Positions 1 through 9,710 of a DNA stretch of 64,000 nt are shown in pieces. The stretch comes from Siphonodentalium dalli (lineage: Eukaryota; Mollusca; Scaphopoda; Gadilida; Siphonodentaliidae). How positions within the stretch are numbered: the first letter of the stretch is position 1; each line of letters begins with the position of its first letter. The DNA is taken from positions 94,788,707 through 94,852,706 of the forward strand of contig CP136067.1 in assembly GCA_032622095.1 (NCBI GenBank), written 5' to 3'. The notes beneath the pieces were generated by a model, which saw only the letters and a list, made by a program, of their open reading frames with translations, was not told the DNA's origin and made no database searches. Position numbers and translations under genes: made by a program.

Positions 1-168
1 AATCTTTTTTAACACTTTTTACCATTTTTTCTTACATTCTTTAACAATTTTATAATTTTTAATGTGTTAAGCCAATGCATTCTCTTATATATGCGAGGCG
101 ACCTATGGTCGACTCGCATATATAAGAGAATGCATTGGCACAGGGCCCTTCTGTTGGGTAAAGGATTA
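1..168. mobile_element. Family A MITE (CCCAACA subfamily), cut by the window edge
   Basis: Right part of a TTAA-type MITE. It contains the T-rich spacer, then a near-perfect hairpin (about 68-140, arms CAATGCATTCTCTTATATAT), and ends TGTTGGGTAAAGGATTAA. It matches the right halves of the complete copies at 26657-27055 and 49192-49592 almost base for base. The left half lies outside the window. Short open frames here are by-products of the hairpin. Confidence 0.85.
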
Positions 169-735
169 AAATCTCAAACGGCTTCGTGTTTACTCAGTCT
201 GAAGAAATTAGCTGTGTGTCACATTACCGTTACTATAAATAACTTCTGTATGCAATCCATTCAGTAAGATGTCACAGCGCACAAATAGTTTTACGATCTA
301 CTTTCGGTTTCATTTTTATCCGCTGCTTCAAACAGGTTTTACATGTTGAAATTCTTGGAATAGGCACTTCTGTTCTCCAAACTAGTTATTATTGATAAAT
401 TCTGGAGCCTTCACATTCACTTCTAAGTTTAATTAGTTGTCGTAATCTCTAATTTTGTGAACAATATGTGAAACTATCAATTTGACAGAAAATTTATTGT
501 GCTAATTATAGCCATGTGGTGAATCAACCGCTGTATAGGTATTCCAACAATCACCTGATTGTATGCATCGCTTTACTGATGTGCGGATGTTGCGATTGGC
601 TGACACTGAAGTAATGCTTGCTGGTTGTAATGAAAAACCCACCTAATTTCTTCAGACTCAGTAAAACGGAGCTGCTGAGTCTGATATTAATCAGAACTGG
701 GTTCTGGCTTGTTGCAGTTTCTGTGATCTGGAAAA
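169..735. other. Unassigned AT-rich sequence
   Basis: I see no convincing exon, RNA gene or repeat of the families named here. Only short open frames are present. Confidence 0.5.
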
Positions 736-873
736 GGTGTATCTGTCATTTGCAGAATGAGGTCCCCAGAGGGTGAGTTTAGTGATGGCTATCCCGCACG
801 GCAGGCTAGCATTGCCAAATTCACCATCTGGGGGCCTCATTCTGCTAATGACAGACCCACTATTTGCAGGCTT
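736..873. mobile_element. Family C MITE, single-hairpin copy
   Basis: One hairpin whose arms read GCAGAATGAGGTCCCCAGAG and its complement, enclosed by TCTGTCATT and AATGACAGACCCACTATT. It has half of the usual two-hairpin structure, so it is an internally deleted family C (hAT-like) element. Confidence 0.8.
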
Positions 874-1284
874 GAGTTTTATGTGATCTGCAAATTGTTC
901 TTCAGATATCCCCCAGGATATTGGATGTTTTAGTGTATAATATTGATTTTAACTTTGAGGAATAGAAATGATGTTTGTTTACATGCAAATCTCGGTGTTT
1001 TCCATATTTTAGTCATCATGATCACGGTCTAAATTCTTGTTAAATGATTCACACGTATATATCTATTATCTTGTGTCCTTGCAGTGAAGTAATAAACTTT
1101 TTTTTTAATCAGCCGAATGTGGGAATGTTTCCCTTTAAGAATACTCACACTCTGTAATCACTTGAATGCAGCTCGGTCCCAAATCCCGTTCTGAGTGGTT
1201 ATACGCCTGTTCTCCGTGCGCATTTTTTATACGTATTATGTTATTGGTCTGTCCGCCCATTCGCTTTTGGTTTACAGATGCTAT

Positions 1285-1545
1285 CTTTCTATAGTCCAGC
1301 ACAAAATACAGGTCAATTTCAAATTTGGGTTCCTTCCTCATATTTTCACTGGAGTTATGGCCCTTTTTGTTGGAATTTGCACTCTATTTTCATTTCCAGA
1401 TGATAACTTGAGTAAGTCTTACATGAATGGAATGAAATGGTATGTGGGTTTACTGGCTCAAAATACAGGCCACATCAAATTGGGATTCCGCCCTACAATT
1501 TTCACCAGAGTTATGACCCTTTGTTGGAATTACCACCGGCATATT
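1285..1545. repeat. Degenerate direct dimer of a dispersed repeat
   Basis: Two diverged units (about 1290-1376 and 1455-1537) share AAAATACAGG, TTTTCAC, GAGTTATG and TTGTTGGAATT blocks in the same order about 165 bp apart. Phrases such as GAGTTATGGCCC recur in lophotrochozoan interspersed repeats (from memory, not searched). The 121-residue open frame over it (1195-1560) shows no domain and is not called as a gene. Confidence 0.5.
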
Positions 1546-1794
1546 TTTGCCATGGCCTAGCGATGCTTCTTTTATTCCCTGCCGAATTCAAAACAAATTG
1601 AGCATTATAGTTTGATGTTGATTTGTTTAAGCATTGTTAATGCCACCCAACAATAAAGGAAGCATAAACTAATGCAGTGACGCCTGGAAAAATAAAATGA
1701 CATTTATTGCAGGTTCCAAATAGAAGATTCATAGAGATGCGGTATTGTGCGACACTTTTCTCATAACACAGACCTAAGCTCTATTTAAAATGAT

Positions 1795-1838
1795 AACACT
1801 ATGATAACACTATGATAACACTATGATAACACTATGAC
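1795..1838. repeat. Tandem repeat, 11-bp unit
   Basis: About four perfect copies of ACTATGATAAC. Confidence 0.9.
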
Positions 1839-1856
1839 TGAATATCAGTCTACTTG

Positions 1857-2109
1857 GTGGACAAGCCTTGAAATAGTGTGTCTGTATTTGCAGAATGAGG
1901 TCCCCAGAGGGAGAATTTAGTGATGCTACCCTGCATAGCGGGTTAGCATCACCAAATTCACCCTCTGGGAACCTCATTCTGCTGAGGTGTAAGCAGAATG
2001 AGGTCCCCAGAGGGTGAATTTGGTGAACTAGCCCCCTGTGCGGGGTAGCATCACTAAATTCACCCTCTGGGGGACCTCATTCTGCAAATGACAGACACAC
2101 TATTTCAAG
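1857..2109. mobile_element. Family C MITE, two hairpins
   Basis: Ends AAGCCTTGAAATAGTG and CACTATTTCAAGGCTT enclose two back-to-back hairpins with GAGGTCCCCAGAGG arms. This is the TTGAAATAG-ended variant of family C. No clear 8-bp target duplication can be seen at this copy. Confidence 0.85.
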
Positions 2110-2114
2110 GCTTG

Positions 2115-3138
2115 CTCACTTCTGTATTAAATGTCGACAGCTTAAAAATTCCATTTTTGATTTGGACCTGAGCAGCATTCAAGTTATTATTAAGCTGTGT
2201 AAGACTTGAGGAAAACATTACAATCTTCATGTAGTTTACCATCCTGAGAAGGTAACTAACTGGTTTCTCATAGATATTAAATAGCTTGGCAGCATATGGT
2301 ATGAGATATGTTTTCTATGAAAACACAGCAAATACTTTCTTCATTGTTTTGTCTACTATTTTGTTCACTAATTGATCATACTCCAATGTAAGGCAATTTA
2401 TTTATTATTACTTGGTTCACAGATTTGTTTGGCTCAAAGGTTGGGGGAGGTGGTATGAAAAAAATATATATAAAGATATAATTTTATTTTATTTTAAGTT
2501 TGTCAAAAATTAGGGTCGGGAGGTAAAAATATATGAATGTGGATTTTAACAGGGAAAGTATGTTTTTTTTATTTTGAGGTGCCTTTAAAGCAAGAGATAG
2601 ATGAAAATATCACCGAGATCGGCATCCACCATGTTCGCAATGTCCTTCAACTTATCCATCGGAAAATCTGGCAGTTATTGTATTTACATACTAGATTTGT
2701 AGCGTTCTACAAACAATGCCAGGAAAAATTTGCTGTTTGATTTTTTCTAGTTTATATTTTTTTTATGTCTGGATTAATATTCTCATTGGCAAGAAATAAA
2801 AAAAAAACCAAAACAAATTATATTTTTTTGACAAACAGCTTTTCTTGAGTCGGGGAAATCCATAAACCAAGTATTAAAAAATAAAACGTAATCTAGAATT
2901 CCATGCTTAATTTTAAGATGAAATTTGGTCCAACTATTTAATCATTATTATAAAGTGCTAGAATCATGAATCCATCAAATCGTGTCCAGATGAATTATAT
3001 AATTTAATTCTGCAGAATATATGAATATTCATAAATCGCTTAAGTTTCATTATAAATATTCATTAGTATCATTTAAAAAATTCGGTGTTTTCACTGGGTG
3101 TGGCATTATTTTGTGGTATTATGTACACTAAGAAATTA
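2115..3138. other. AT-rich non-coding stretch
   Basis: Homopolymer-rich sequence. The 67-residue open frame at 2537-2740 is isolated, lacks recognisable motifs, and I do not support it as an exon. Confidence 0.5.
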
Positions 3139-3243
3139 TCATATTTCATTACATCATTAATATTCATCACCTGTAAATAGTCATGAATATTCATCACTCA
3201 TGTTATTATCATGAATATTCCTCACTCATGTTATTATCATGAA
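3139..3243. repeat. Tandem repeat around CATGAATATTCATCACTC
   Basis: About three imperfect copies of a roughly 29-bp unit (ATGAATATTC + CTCACTCATGTTATTATC). Confidence 0.8.
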
Positions 3244-3555
3244 TAAATTATGTGGTGCTGATAAAATTATGCAATGAGTTCACTGTGGATGAACTGAAGT
3301 ATTTATTTGTACGTGCATTCAAAGACTGGGACAAGCCAAGAAGTTTCAAAGTAGAAAAAGTCACTTCAAGTAAAATTTTCACCCCAACATCACCATTCTT
3401 TGATCCAATAAGTATCATGCTATACAATACAATAGCCTATTGATAAAATAATTATAGTGAGTAAGAACACTATAATTGGTAAATTTACTTAAATATATTG
3501 TTGCGATGTCGCTTCTTCCTGGGACAAAAATAGGGAGAAGTGGCACATTTGAAGG

Positions 3556-3645
3556 AGACAAGTCACCCTCTAGGCTGGTTACAAGTAACCCTCTAGGCTG
3601 GTTCCAAGTCGCCCTCTAGGCTTGTTCTAAGTCACCCTCTAGGCT
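3556..3645. repeat. Tandem repeat, about 21-bp unit
   Basis: About four imperfect copies of CACCCTCTAGGCTGGTT followed by a short linker such as ACAAGT or CCAAGT. Confidence 0.85.
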
Positions 3646-3650
3646 GGTCC

Positions 3651-4131
3651 CTGAATGAACGGAAGTACGTGCTGTCGTACTGTAATTCGAGGCAGTGTTT
3701 TTTATACTGTTGGTACAGTGGGCTACTAAAACCCAGTCACCAGAAAACAAATTTATGAAGTTATAGCAAAGCCATGCTGATTTCAACATCTATGTGTCAC
3801 CGGTGATAACTGAAGGTATTATAGAGCCCAGGCTCAGTGTAATGGCGAGACAAAGACCAATAGCTGTTTGAAAGCAAATCTTGCTACTCATTTGTGCGAC
3901 ATTAGGATGTTCATCATTGGACTGTTCAAAGTTCATGCATGTTTCTGGAACAAATCTGGCATAGAAATAAGAGTTTATCGTACCACCGATACAAGGAAAG
4001 CAACATGAGTTTGATAGAAAATAACATAATTCTACTCACCGCTCAGAGTTATTTTCTCTTTCTCTGCATCTATTTTACAGCACTACGAAAACATCAAAAT
4101 AATGACGTCTATTTATCCACAGTGAATTTGA
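3651..4131. other. Unassigned sequence between a tandem repeat and a MITE
   Basis: No exon-like structure is supported. The 71-residue open frame at 3939-4154 runs into the family C terminal repeat and is not called. Confidence 0.5.
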
Positions 4132-4139
4132 CTGAGTAC

Positions 4140-4393
4140 CAAGCCTTGAAATAGTGTGTCTGTCATTTGCAGAATGAGGTTCCCAGAGGGTGAATTTAGT
4201 GATGCTACCCCGCATAGCGGGCTAGCATCACCAAATTCACCCTCTGGGAACCTCATTCTGCTGAGGTATAAGCAGAATGAGGTCCCCAGAGGGTCAATTT
4301 GGTGATGCTAGCCCACTATGCGGGGTAGCATCACTAAATTCACCCTCTGGGGACCTCATTCTGCAAATGACAGACACCCTATTTCAAGGCTTG
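4140..4393. mobile_element. Family C MITE with 8-bp target duplication (hAT-like)
   Basis: CAAGCCTTGAAATAG...CTATTTCAAGGCTTG with two hairpins inside. It is flanked by a perfect 8-bp direct repeat CTGAGTAC at 4132-4139 and 4394-4401. An 8-bp duplication is the hallmark of the hAT superfamily, so this copy is the best evidence for classifying family C. Confidence 0.9.
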
Positions 4394-4524
4394 CTGAGTA
4401 CCATGATCTGTTCATTCTACTGATTAAATACTGACAGCAATTCAAAATGTTCACAAATTTAGTCATGTTCCTGTTGAAAATTGAGTTAGGTAATATAATG
4501 ACAGAAGCTGCTTTATTAGTACAC

Positions 4525-4700
4525 CAGTCAAAGTTTATTGTCCCCTAAAAAAAAAAAATTCGGTGAACTATTAAAATAGCCGGTGTCCATCTGTCCGTTC
4601 GTCCGTCGTGCCGTGCGTGCGTGCGTCCGGAAATGGTTTCCGGATGATAACTTTAGTTTCGGTTATTATTAATTATGAAACAGCAGTCAAAGTTTATTGG
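4525..4700. repeat. Dispersed repeat with GTCCGTCCGT-like head
   Basis: TTATTGTCCCCTA, poly-A, then TGTCCGTTCGTCCGTC..., followed by TTTCCGGATGATAACTTTAG. The ATGATAACTT phrase also occurs at 1395-1415, so this may be another part of the repeat seen there. It looks like a 5'-truncated or non-autonomous interspersed element. Its class is not determined. Confidence 0.4.
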
Positions 4701-4863
4701 AAATGTGGTTGGGACGGGATTAGATATTCTGACATACACAGATTTACTGCAATCTGCACATGTATAACTGATAACAATTTATTAACCCAGTTAGAAGCGT
4801 CATTGTAGGTCAATTTTTTATGGACAACATTTATACGTGTTTATGATAAAGAACTGTTTAATG

Positions 4864-5023
4864 TTGACCCTTTCATGACTGGAGCTACCTGAAATTTTGC
4901 GAAAACCCTGTGCCAATGCATTCTCTTATATATGCGAGGCTCCATATGGGCATATATAAGAGAATGCACTAGCACAGGATCTTTAATGCTGAACCAGCGC
5001 AGCTCCCATCATGAAAGGATTAA
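4864..5023. mobile_element. Family A MITE (GGAGCT subfamily), single hairpin
   Basis: Left end GACCCTTTCATGACTGGAGC, right end CTCCCATCATGAAAGGATTAA, with one TATATATGCGAGG hairpin at about 4911-4976. It lacks the second hairpin of full copies. Confidence 0.8.
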
Positions 5024-5401
5024 TGTTACCCAGATAATAATGAAATTTCAATTGAAATGAAGCAGTGCATTGCAGTAATGAGATATTGATTTCGTTTTGT
5101 TGTAGGCCTAGTGTCATTGAGTGAGTAGATCATGGTATTTTGATCAATTAATTTATTTTCCTTAATTAGTTTAGATTATAATAAGCACAATAATCCCGAA
5201 AGTGAGCCTGGATTTCTTCTCGCCCAATAATAAGCAAGTAGATTAGAATTTATTATATACATACATAGATCACATGTTATTGAGGTCATCCACTTTGTCA
5301 TTATATGCCGTAATAGCTGAGATGATGTTAAACCACAATTAATCATTTGATCTTATTTCTGCATAATTGTTTGCAAACAGTTGGGATGACCTTTCTTACT
5401 T

Positions 5402-5587
5402 GCAGTAATACCCTAAATAATTGATTCCTTAACCACAATATAATTATGGGTAATGTTTTTGGATTTAGTCGGAAATATGGCTTGTTGCCAATCACCAGAA
5501 AGCTTTGTCAGATTTCTGACTAAATCCTGAAAAATTACCAATAATTCTGCTGTGGTTAAGGAGTCAATTGTTTAGGGCATTACTGTA
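5402..5587. mobile_element. Family D palindromic MITE (mariner-like), diverged
   Basis: Begins CAGTAATACCCTAAATAATT and ends TTAGGGCATTACTGTA. The arms are inverted copies around a loop near 5500. It is more diverged than other D copies. Confidence 0.8.
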
Positions 5588-5696
5588 CTTGTCCAGATAA
5601 CAGGGTTACTGTGAGGTATAATAGCAAAACTGTCATAATACATGTGACCTTCATGTATCATGTGACCTTAATGTATTGTGAGTGTGCGAATGTGAT

Positions 5697-5929
5697 TTAA
5701 CTCTTCGATGACTGGAGCTTCCTGAAATTTTGTGAAAACTCTGTGCCAATGCATTCTCTTATATATGCGAGGCTCCCTATGGGAGCCTTGCACATATAAG
5801 AAAATGCATTGGCCTCACAAAATTTACCTTGTCCTTGCAAGCATGAGCATTCTCTTATATATAAGAAAATGCACTGGCCCTGGATCTTTAATGCTGCACC
5901 AGCACAGCTCCCGTCACAAAAGAGCTAAA
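5697..5929. mobile_element. Family A MITE (GGAGCT subfamily), two hairpins
   Basis: TTAACTCTTCGATGACTGG start, TCACAAAAGAGCTAA end. The first hairpin (5747-5815) is intact and the second (5846-5880) is shortened. The spacer CTTGTCCTTG matches other copies. Confidence 0.8.
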
Positions 5930-6041
5930 CATTGTGTGAATATGTTTATAATACGTCATTCACAGTGTGTTTGTCTGTGTAGATCAGTGTGTTGATATGT
6001 ATATTATGTCAGTAGAGATGGTTTGCAAAACCACATTTACA

Positions 6042-6556
6042 ATTAAAGGGACCCAAGGCACTCGCAGTGGGTAAATGCAAAAAATATATATGTCTATAAC
6101 ACCATTACCACCAAGTAGAACATGGAGAAATAGATAAACTTTGTTCTTATATTCATTATTGATTGTTCTCCAATAATAAAATTTCATGTGTTGATACCAT
6201 TGTTATCTAAACAAAACCTTGATTTGTCAACAAACATTGCTAAACATTTAGTAATTTCAAATATTTTAGTCTAAATATGATTTTCAGTATATATTTTTTC
6301 AATGCTTTGACCTTTTCCATTGATTATGTTTTGATTAAACTTGTTTATTGCACTAATTGGACTTTTATTGGTAATTCCACTATTTGCATAATAATAGTTT
6401 TGACTTACAAAATCTCATTATCAAAGATTTATTAATAAAGTAAATAAGAACAAAGTCAATCTATTATTTTATGTAGTTGTTGTTGATAGTTGTTTTATAG
6501 AGTTTTATGTTATTTCGCATTAACTCACTTCGAAGTCCTTGACTCCCTTTAATTGT
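6042..6556. mobile_element. Family F MITE, TTAA-flanked
   Basis: Ends TTAAAGGGACCCAAGGCACT and CTTGACTCCCTTTAA, with inverted internal sequence (ATAAACTTTGTTCTTAT... and its complement further right). TTAA at both ends suggests a piggyBac- or Kolobok-type element. Related fragments lie at 13085-13308 and 15965-16832. Confidence 0.7.
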
Positions 6557-6860
6557 GTGTGTGTGTGTTTGTAAACTTTGTATATTATGTCTATAAGGGT
6601 GTGTGTGAGTGAGTGAACTCTGTATATTATGTCACTAAGGGTGTGTGAACTTTGTATATTATGTCATTAAGAGTGTGTGTGAACTTTGTATATTATGTCA
6701 TTAAGGGTGTGTGTGGACTTTGTATATTATGTGACTAAGGGTGTGGGTGTGTGTGTGTGAACTTTGTATATTATGTCATTAAGGGTGTGTGTGTATATTA
6801 TCCATGTTTATATTATGTCATTAAGGGTGTGTGTGTATAATCTTTGTGTTTATATCATGA
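6553..6860. repeat. GT-rich tandem repeat, unit about 35-40 bp
   Basis: Seven or so imperfect copies of GTGTGTGTGAACTTTG + TATATTATGTCATTAAGG, with variable (GT)n length. It starts directly at the right end of the family F MITE. Confidence 0.9.
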
Positions 6861-7339
6861 CGTTCAGGCAGCTCGATACTCGCTGCGTTCTTCTTTCATT
6901 TTGTATATTTGTGTACAAAACATGTTGAACATGATATAGAAGATATTGTAAATAAAATGAAATGAATTTATCTGTTAACTATGAACTGGAGTTTGTTGTC
7001 ATTATCCTTTCTGTGAAGCATTTCTTGACGCATACATGTACATGACTGTTTCTCTGGGGTAATTAAAATGATTATTTGACACAAATAGACAGAATTTCCT
7101 AAGCAAATTTTAGGCTAAACAGGAAAATGAACAACAGGCCGATCACGATCAGCAGATGTTTAACCCATACTGACTGGAAACGAACTGAATATAGACGTAT
7201 ACAAAATGAGGTGATGATTGGGAAGACTATTACAAGGCATAGGACCAGAATCCAGCCACTTGTGCAAAACATCAACGTACAAAAACAAAGTCTGATTTCT
7301 ACTTATTTTGCCTTTCTTCAACCTTGATATGAATTATAT

Positions 7340-7782
7340 TTAAAGGTACTCAATCCGAATTAACGCTCGCAAATTGCTATTTCCTTGGATTCCGGGGTAA
7401 AAACTATTTGATTCGAGTCGAGGAACCCACCTATCAAAGCTCAAGAGTGTCCAGATATCGATGTTTGAAATCTATTATTTTAATTTTAAGTAAACAGTCG
7501 AAGAGAATAATTTATCTGACCAAATTGCGGATGAAGATGGATGACTCTAAAATCAAGTGGATATTTTGTGTCAGATATTTGACAAACTGGCAAAATTTCG
7601 TTGAACAAAATGTTGATAAATAACAGGTTTTGGGCAACTTTATACTATAGTTGACTGTGGTTAGCATTATTTTTGGGCAATTAATCGATTCTGATAACTG
7701 AAGCGGCGTTTCAAAAATGTTGTTGTTGTTGTTGTTGGAATCTGTTGATTGGGGACCTTCGGATCGGATTGAGTACCTTTAA
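7340..7782. mobile_element. Family B MITE, complete
   Basis: TTAAAGGTACTCAATCCGA at the left and TCGGATTGAGTACCTTTAA at the right, about 440 bp. The interior has TTTCTTTGG..TTCCGGGGTAAAAAC, GTCGAGGAACCCACC, and (TTG)n near the right end. TTAA is the target (proved by the nested copy at 22330-22764). The open frame inside is chance. Confidence 0.9.
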
Positions 7783-7968
7783 ACAAATTGTTGAAGCCTA
7801 ACAAAGTGGCTTTGAAATATTATAATAGATGTATTCTAAAACACCTGGGTATTTTATGCTCATAATGTATTGTCATATCACAAGCGTCTATGAGAAAAAC
7901 AGAACACCATCTCTTGTGGTATAAAACTTTTAAATATGTGTTTTATAAAGTGGCCATTAACGAGGTAA

Positions 7969-8094
7969 ATATTGTTAGGCCAATGCATTTTCTTATATAT
8001 GTGAGGCTCTCTATGGGAGACTCGCATATATAAGAGAATTAATTGGCACAGGGTTTTCGCAAAATTTCAAGAAGCTCCAGTCATGAAAGGGTTC
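7969..8094. mobile_element. Family A MITE fragment, reverse orientation
   Basis: One hairpin (7976-8047), then CAGGGTTTTCGCAAAATTTC and AGCTCCAGTCATGAAAGGGT. Only one terminal repeat is present. Confidence 0.75.
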
Positions 8095-8151
8095 ATAAAC
8101 CAGGTTCAAAAGTCAAAGGGTTAATCAATACCAAAATCCATACAGGTTAAA

Positions 8152-8435
8152 AGTGTGTGAAGCAGACGACCGACTGATGGTTGATCCGGATGTCAGAATT
8201 ATGTGAAGAGTGTGCTAATCAGACGACCGACTGATGGTTGATCCGGATGTCAGAATTAGATGAAGAATGTGCTGATCAGACGAACAACTGATGGTTGATC
8301 CGGATGTCAGAATTAGGTGAAAAGTGTGCTCATCAGACGACCGACAGATGGTTGATCCGGATGTTGACATTATTTGAAGAGTGTCCTAATCAGACTGACG
8401 GATGGATGATCTGGATGTCGGCATTATGTGTACCA
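8152..8435. repeat. Tandem repeat, about 58-bp unit
   Basis: About five imperfect copies of CAGACGACCGACTGATGG + TTGATCCGGATGTCAGAATT + a GTGAAGAGTGTGCT linker. Confidence 0.9.
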
Positions 8436-9027
8436 TGCATGGTGTGGATATACACATAAAAAGTAAAATTTGTGCTATTCACAGACATCACAATTAAGAT
8501 AGCTGTTTGATATTTATCACTGAAGAATAACCAAAGGCGGTCTTCTGACTTTCAAGTTCCTTCTAGTGACATTGCCACCACCACAGGGTCCATAATAGCC
8601 ATATATGCAATTAATAACAAGATTGAAATTAAAGACATTATGGACATGTCAGGGTGCATGAAACTGATAAGTTAGTTCTCGGGTGCTGTGCCAACTGGAG
8701 GAATGTAGAATTCTACTAATATCGCCAAAAATTTCAAAGAAATCGACCACACCACTCCATTGAAAACATCGCCTGAACAAGGCGCAAATGTAAATATTTA
8801 CATCCCGATTCAGGATGCAACAAACGGCGATAAATGTAATAATGGCGGTGTGTCTTGTAAATTTGGATTTATATTCGTAAAAATAACTACTTTGAGCAAG
8901 ATTATTTTACATTTCTATTTGATAACCACCTTTCAGGATTGTTTCTATTCAAACCGAATTACTTTGTTTTAACTGATACCTTGATATATAGTTGAGTCTT
9001 CTAACCAGCATTTTAGTGTGTAAATTG
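8436..9027. other. Unassigned intergenic sequence
   Basis: No exon, RNA gene or named repeat is visible. The 70-residue open frame at 8760-8972 has no supporting features. Confidence 0.45.
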
Positions 9028-9035
9028 CTGACCAG

Positions 9036-9487
9036 CAAGCCTGAGTTTAGTGTGCCTGTCATTTGCAGAGTGAGGTCCCCAGAGGGTTAATTTAGTGATG
9101 CTATCCTGCATTGCAGGCTAGCATCATTAAATTCACCCTTTGGGGACCTCATTCTGCTTAGGCCTCATGTTCTTTGTAAAGTTAATTATCAAATTCTGTA
9201 GAAACTTCTTTACATAGATTCTATTCTTTTTGAGATTAGTTTCTCTATATCCCTAAATTGGCAGACGACACATTGCATAATCGAGGTTCCCAATGGGTTT
9301 ACATCACAATATTCACTATTTGTGAAGTTCAATCTGTCTATGTCTCCCATAGCAGATGAAGCCATGCAGAATGAAGTCCCCAGAGGGTGAATTTGGTGAT
9401 GCTAGCCCGCTATGTGGGATAGCGTCACTAAATTCACCCTCAGGGGACCTAATTCTTAAAATGACAGGCACACTAAACTCAGGCTTG
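9036..9487. mobile_element. Family C MITE, full-length type
   Basis: CAAGCCTGAGTTTAGTG...CACTAAACTCAGGCTTG with two hairpins. The central region contains TTTCTCTATATCCC and AATTGGCAGACGACACATTG. The flanks CTGACCAG and CAAACCAG agree at six of eight bases, which fits an aged 8-bp duplication. Two overlapping open frames here (9316-9546 minus, 9356-9712 plus) are hairpin shadows. Confidence 0.9.
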
Positions 9488-9710
9488 CAAACCAGTATCT
9501 TTGGTGTTTTCAGAGGTGTCCATGCCTTAAGGACAAAAGAGCACATTTACGACCTTTGGGAAACACAAACTATTTCAGGTTTTCTATTACCAAAGAATGC
9601 ATTCTGGGTAAATAAAGGGAGAAGTCTTGGGCTGAATCTGAGAATCTTTATAACTTGGTGGACACTCCTGGTGGAATATATGTATATTTTGATTTATTTC
9701 ATGCCAACAT

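Noticed and set aside
1195..1560. 121-residue plus-strand frame
   Set aside because: It spans a diverged direct repeat, and its two halves translate the same repeat unit.
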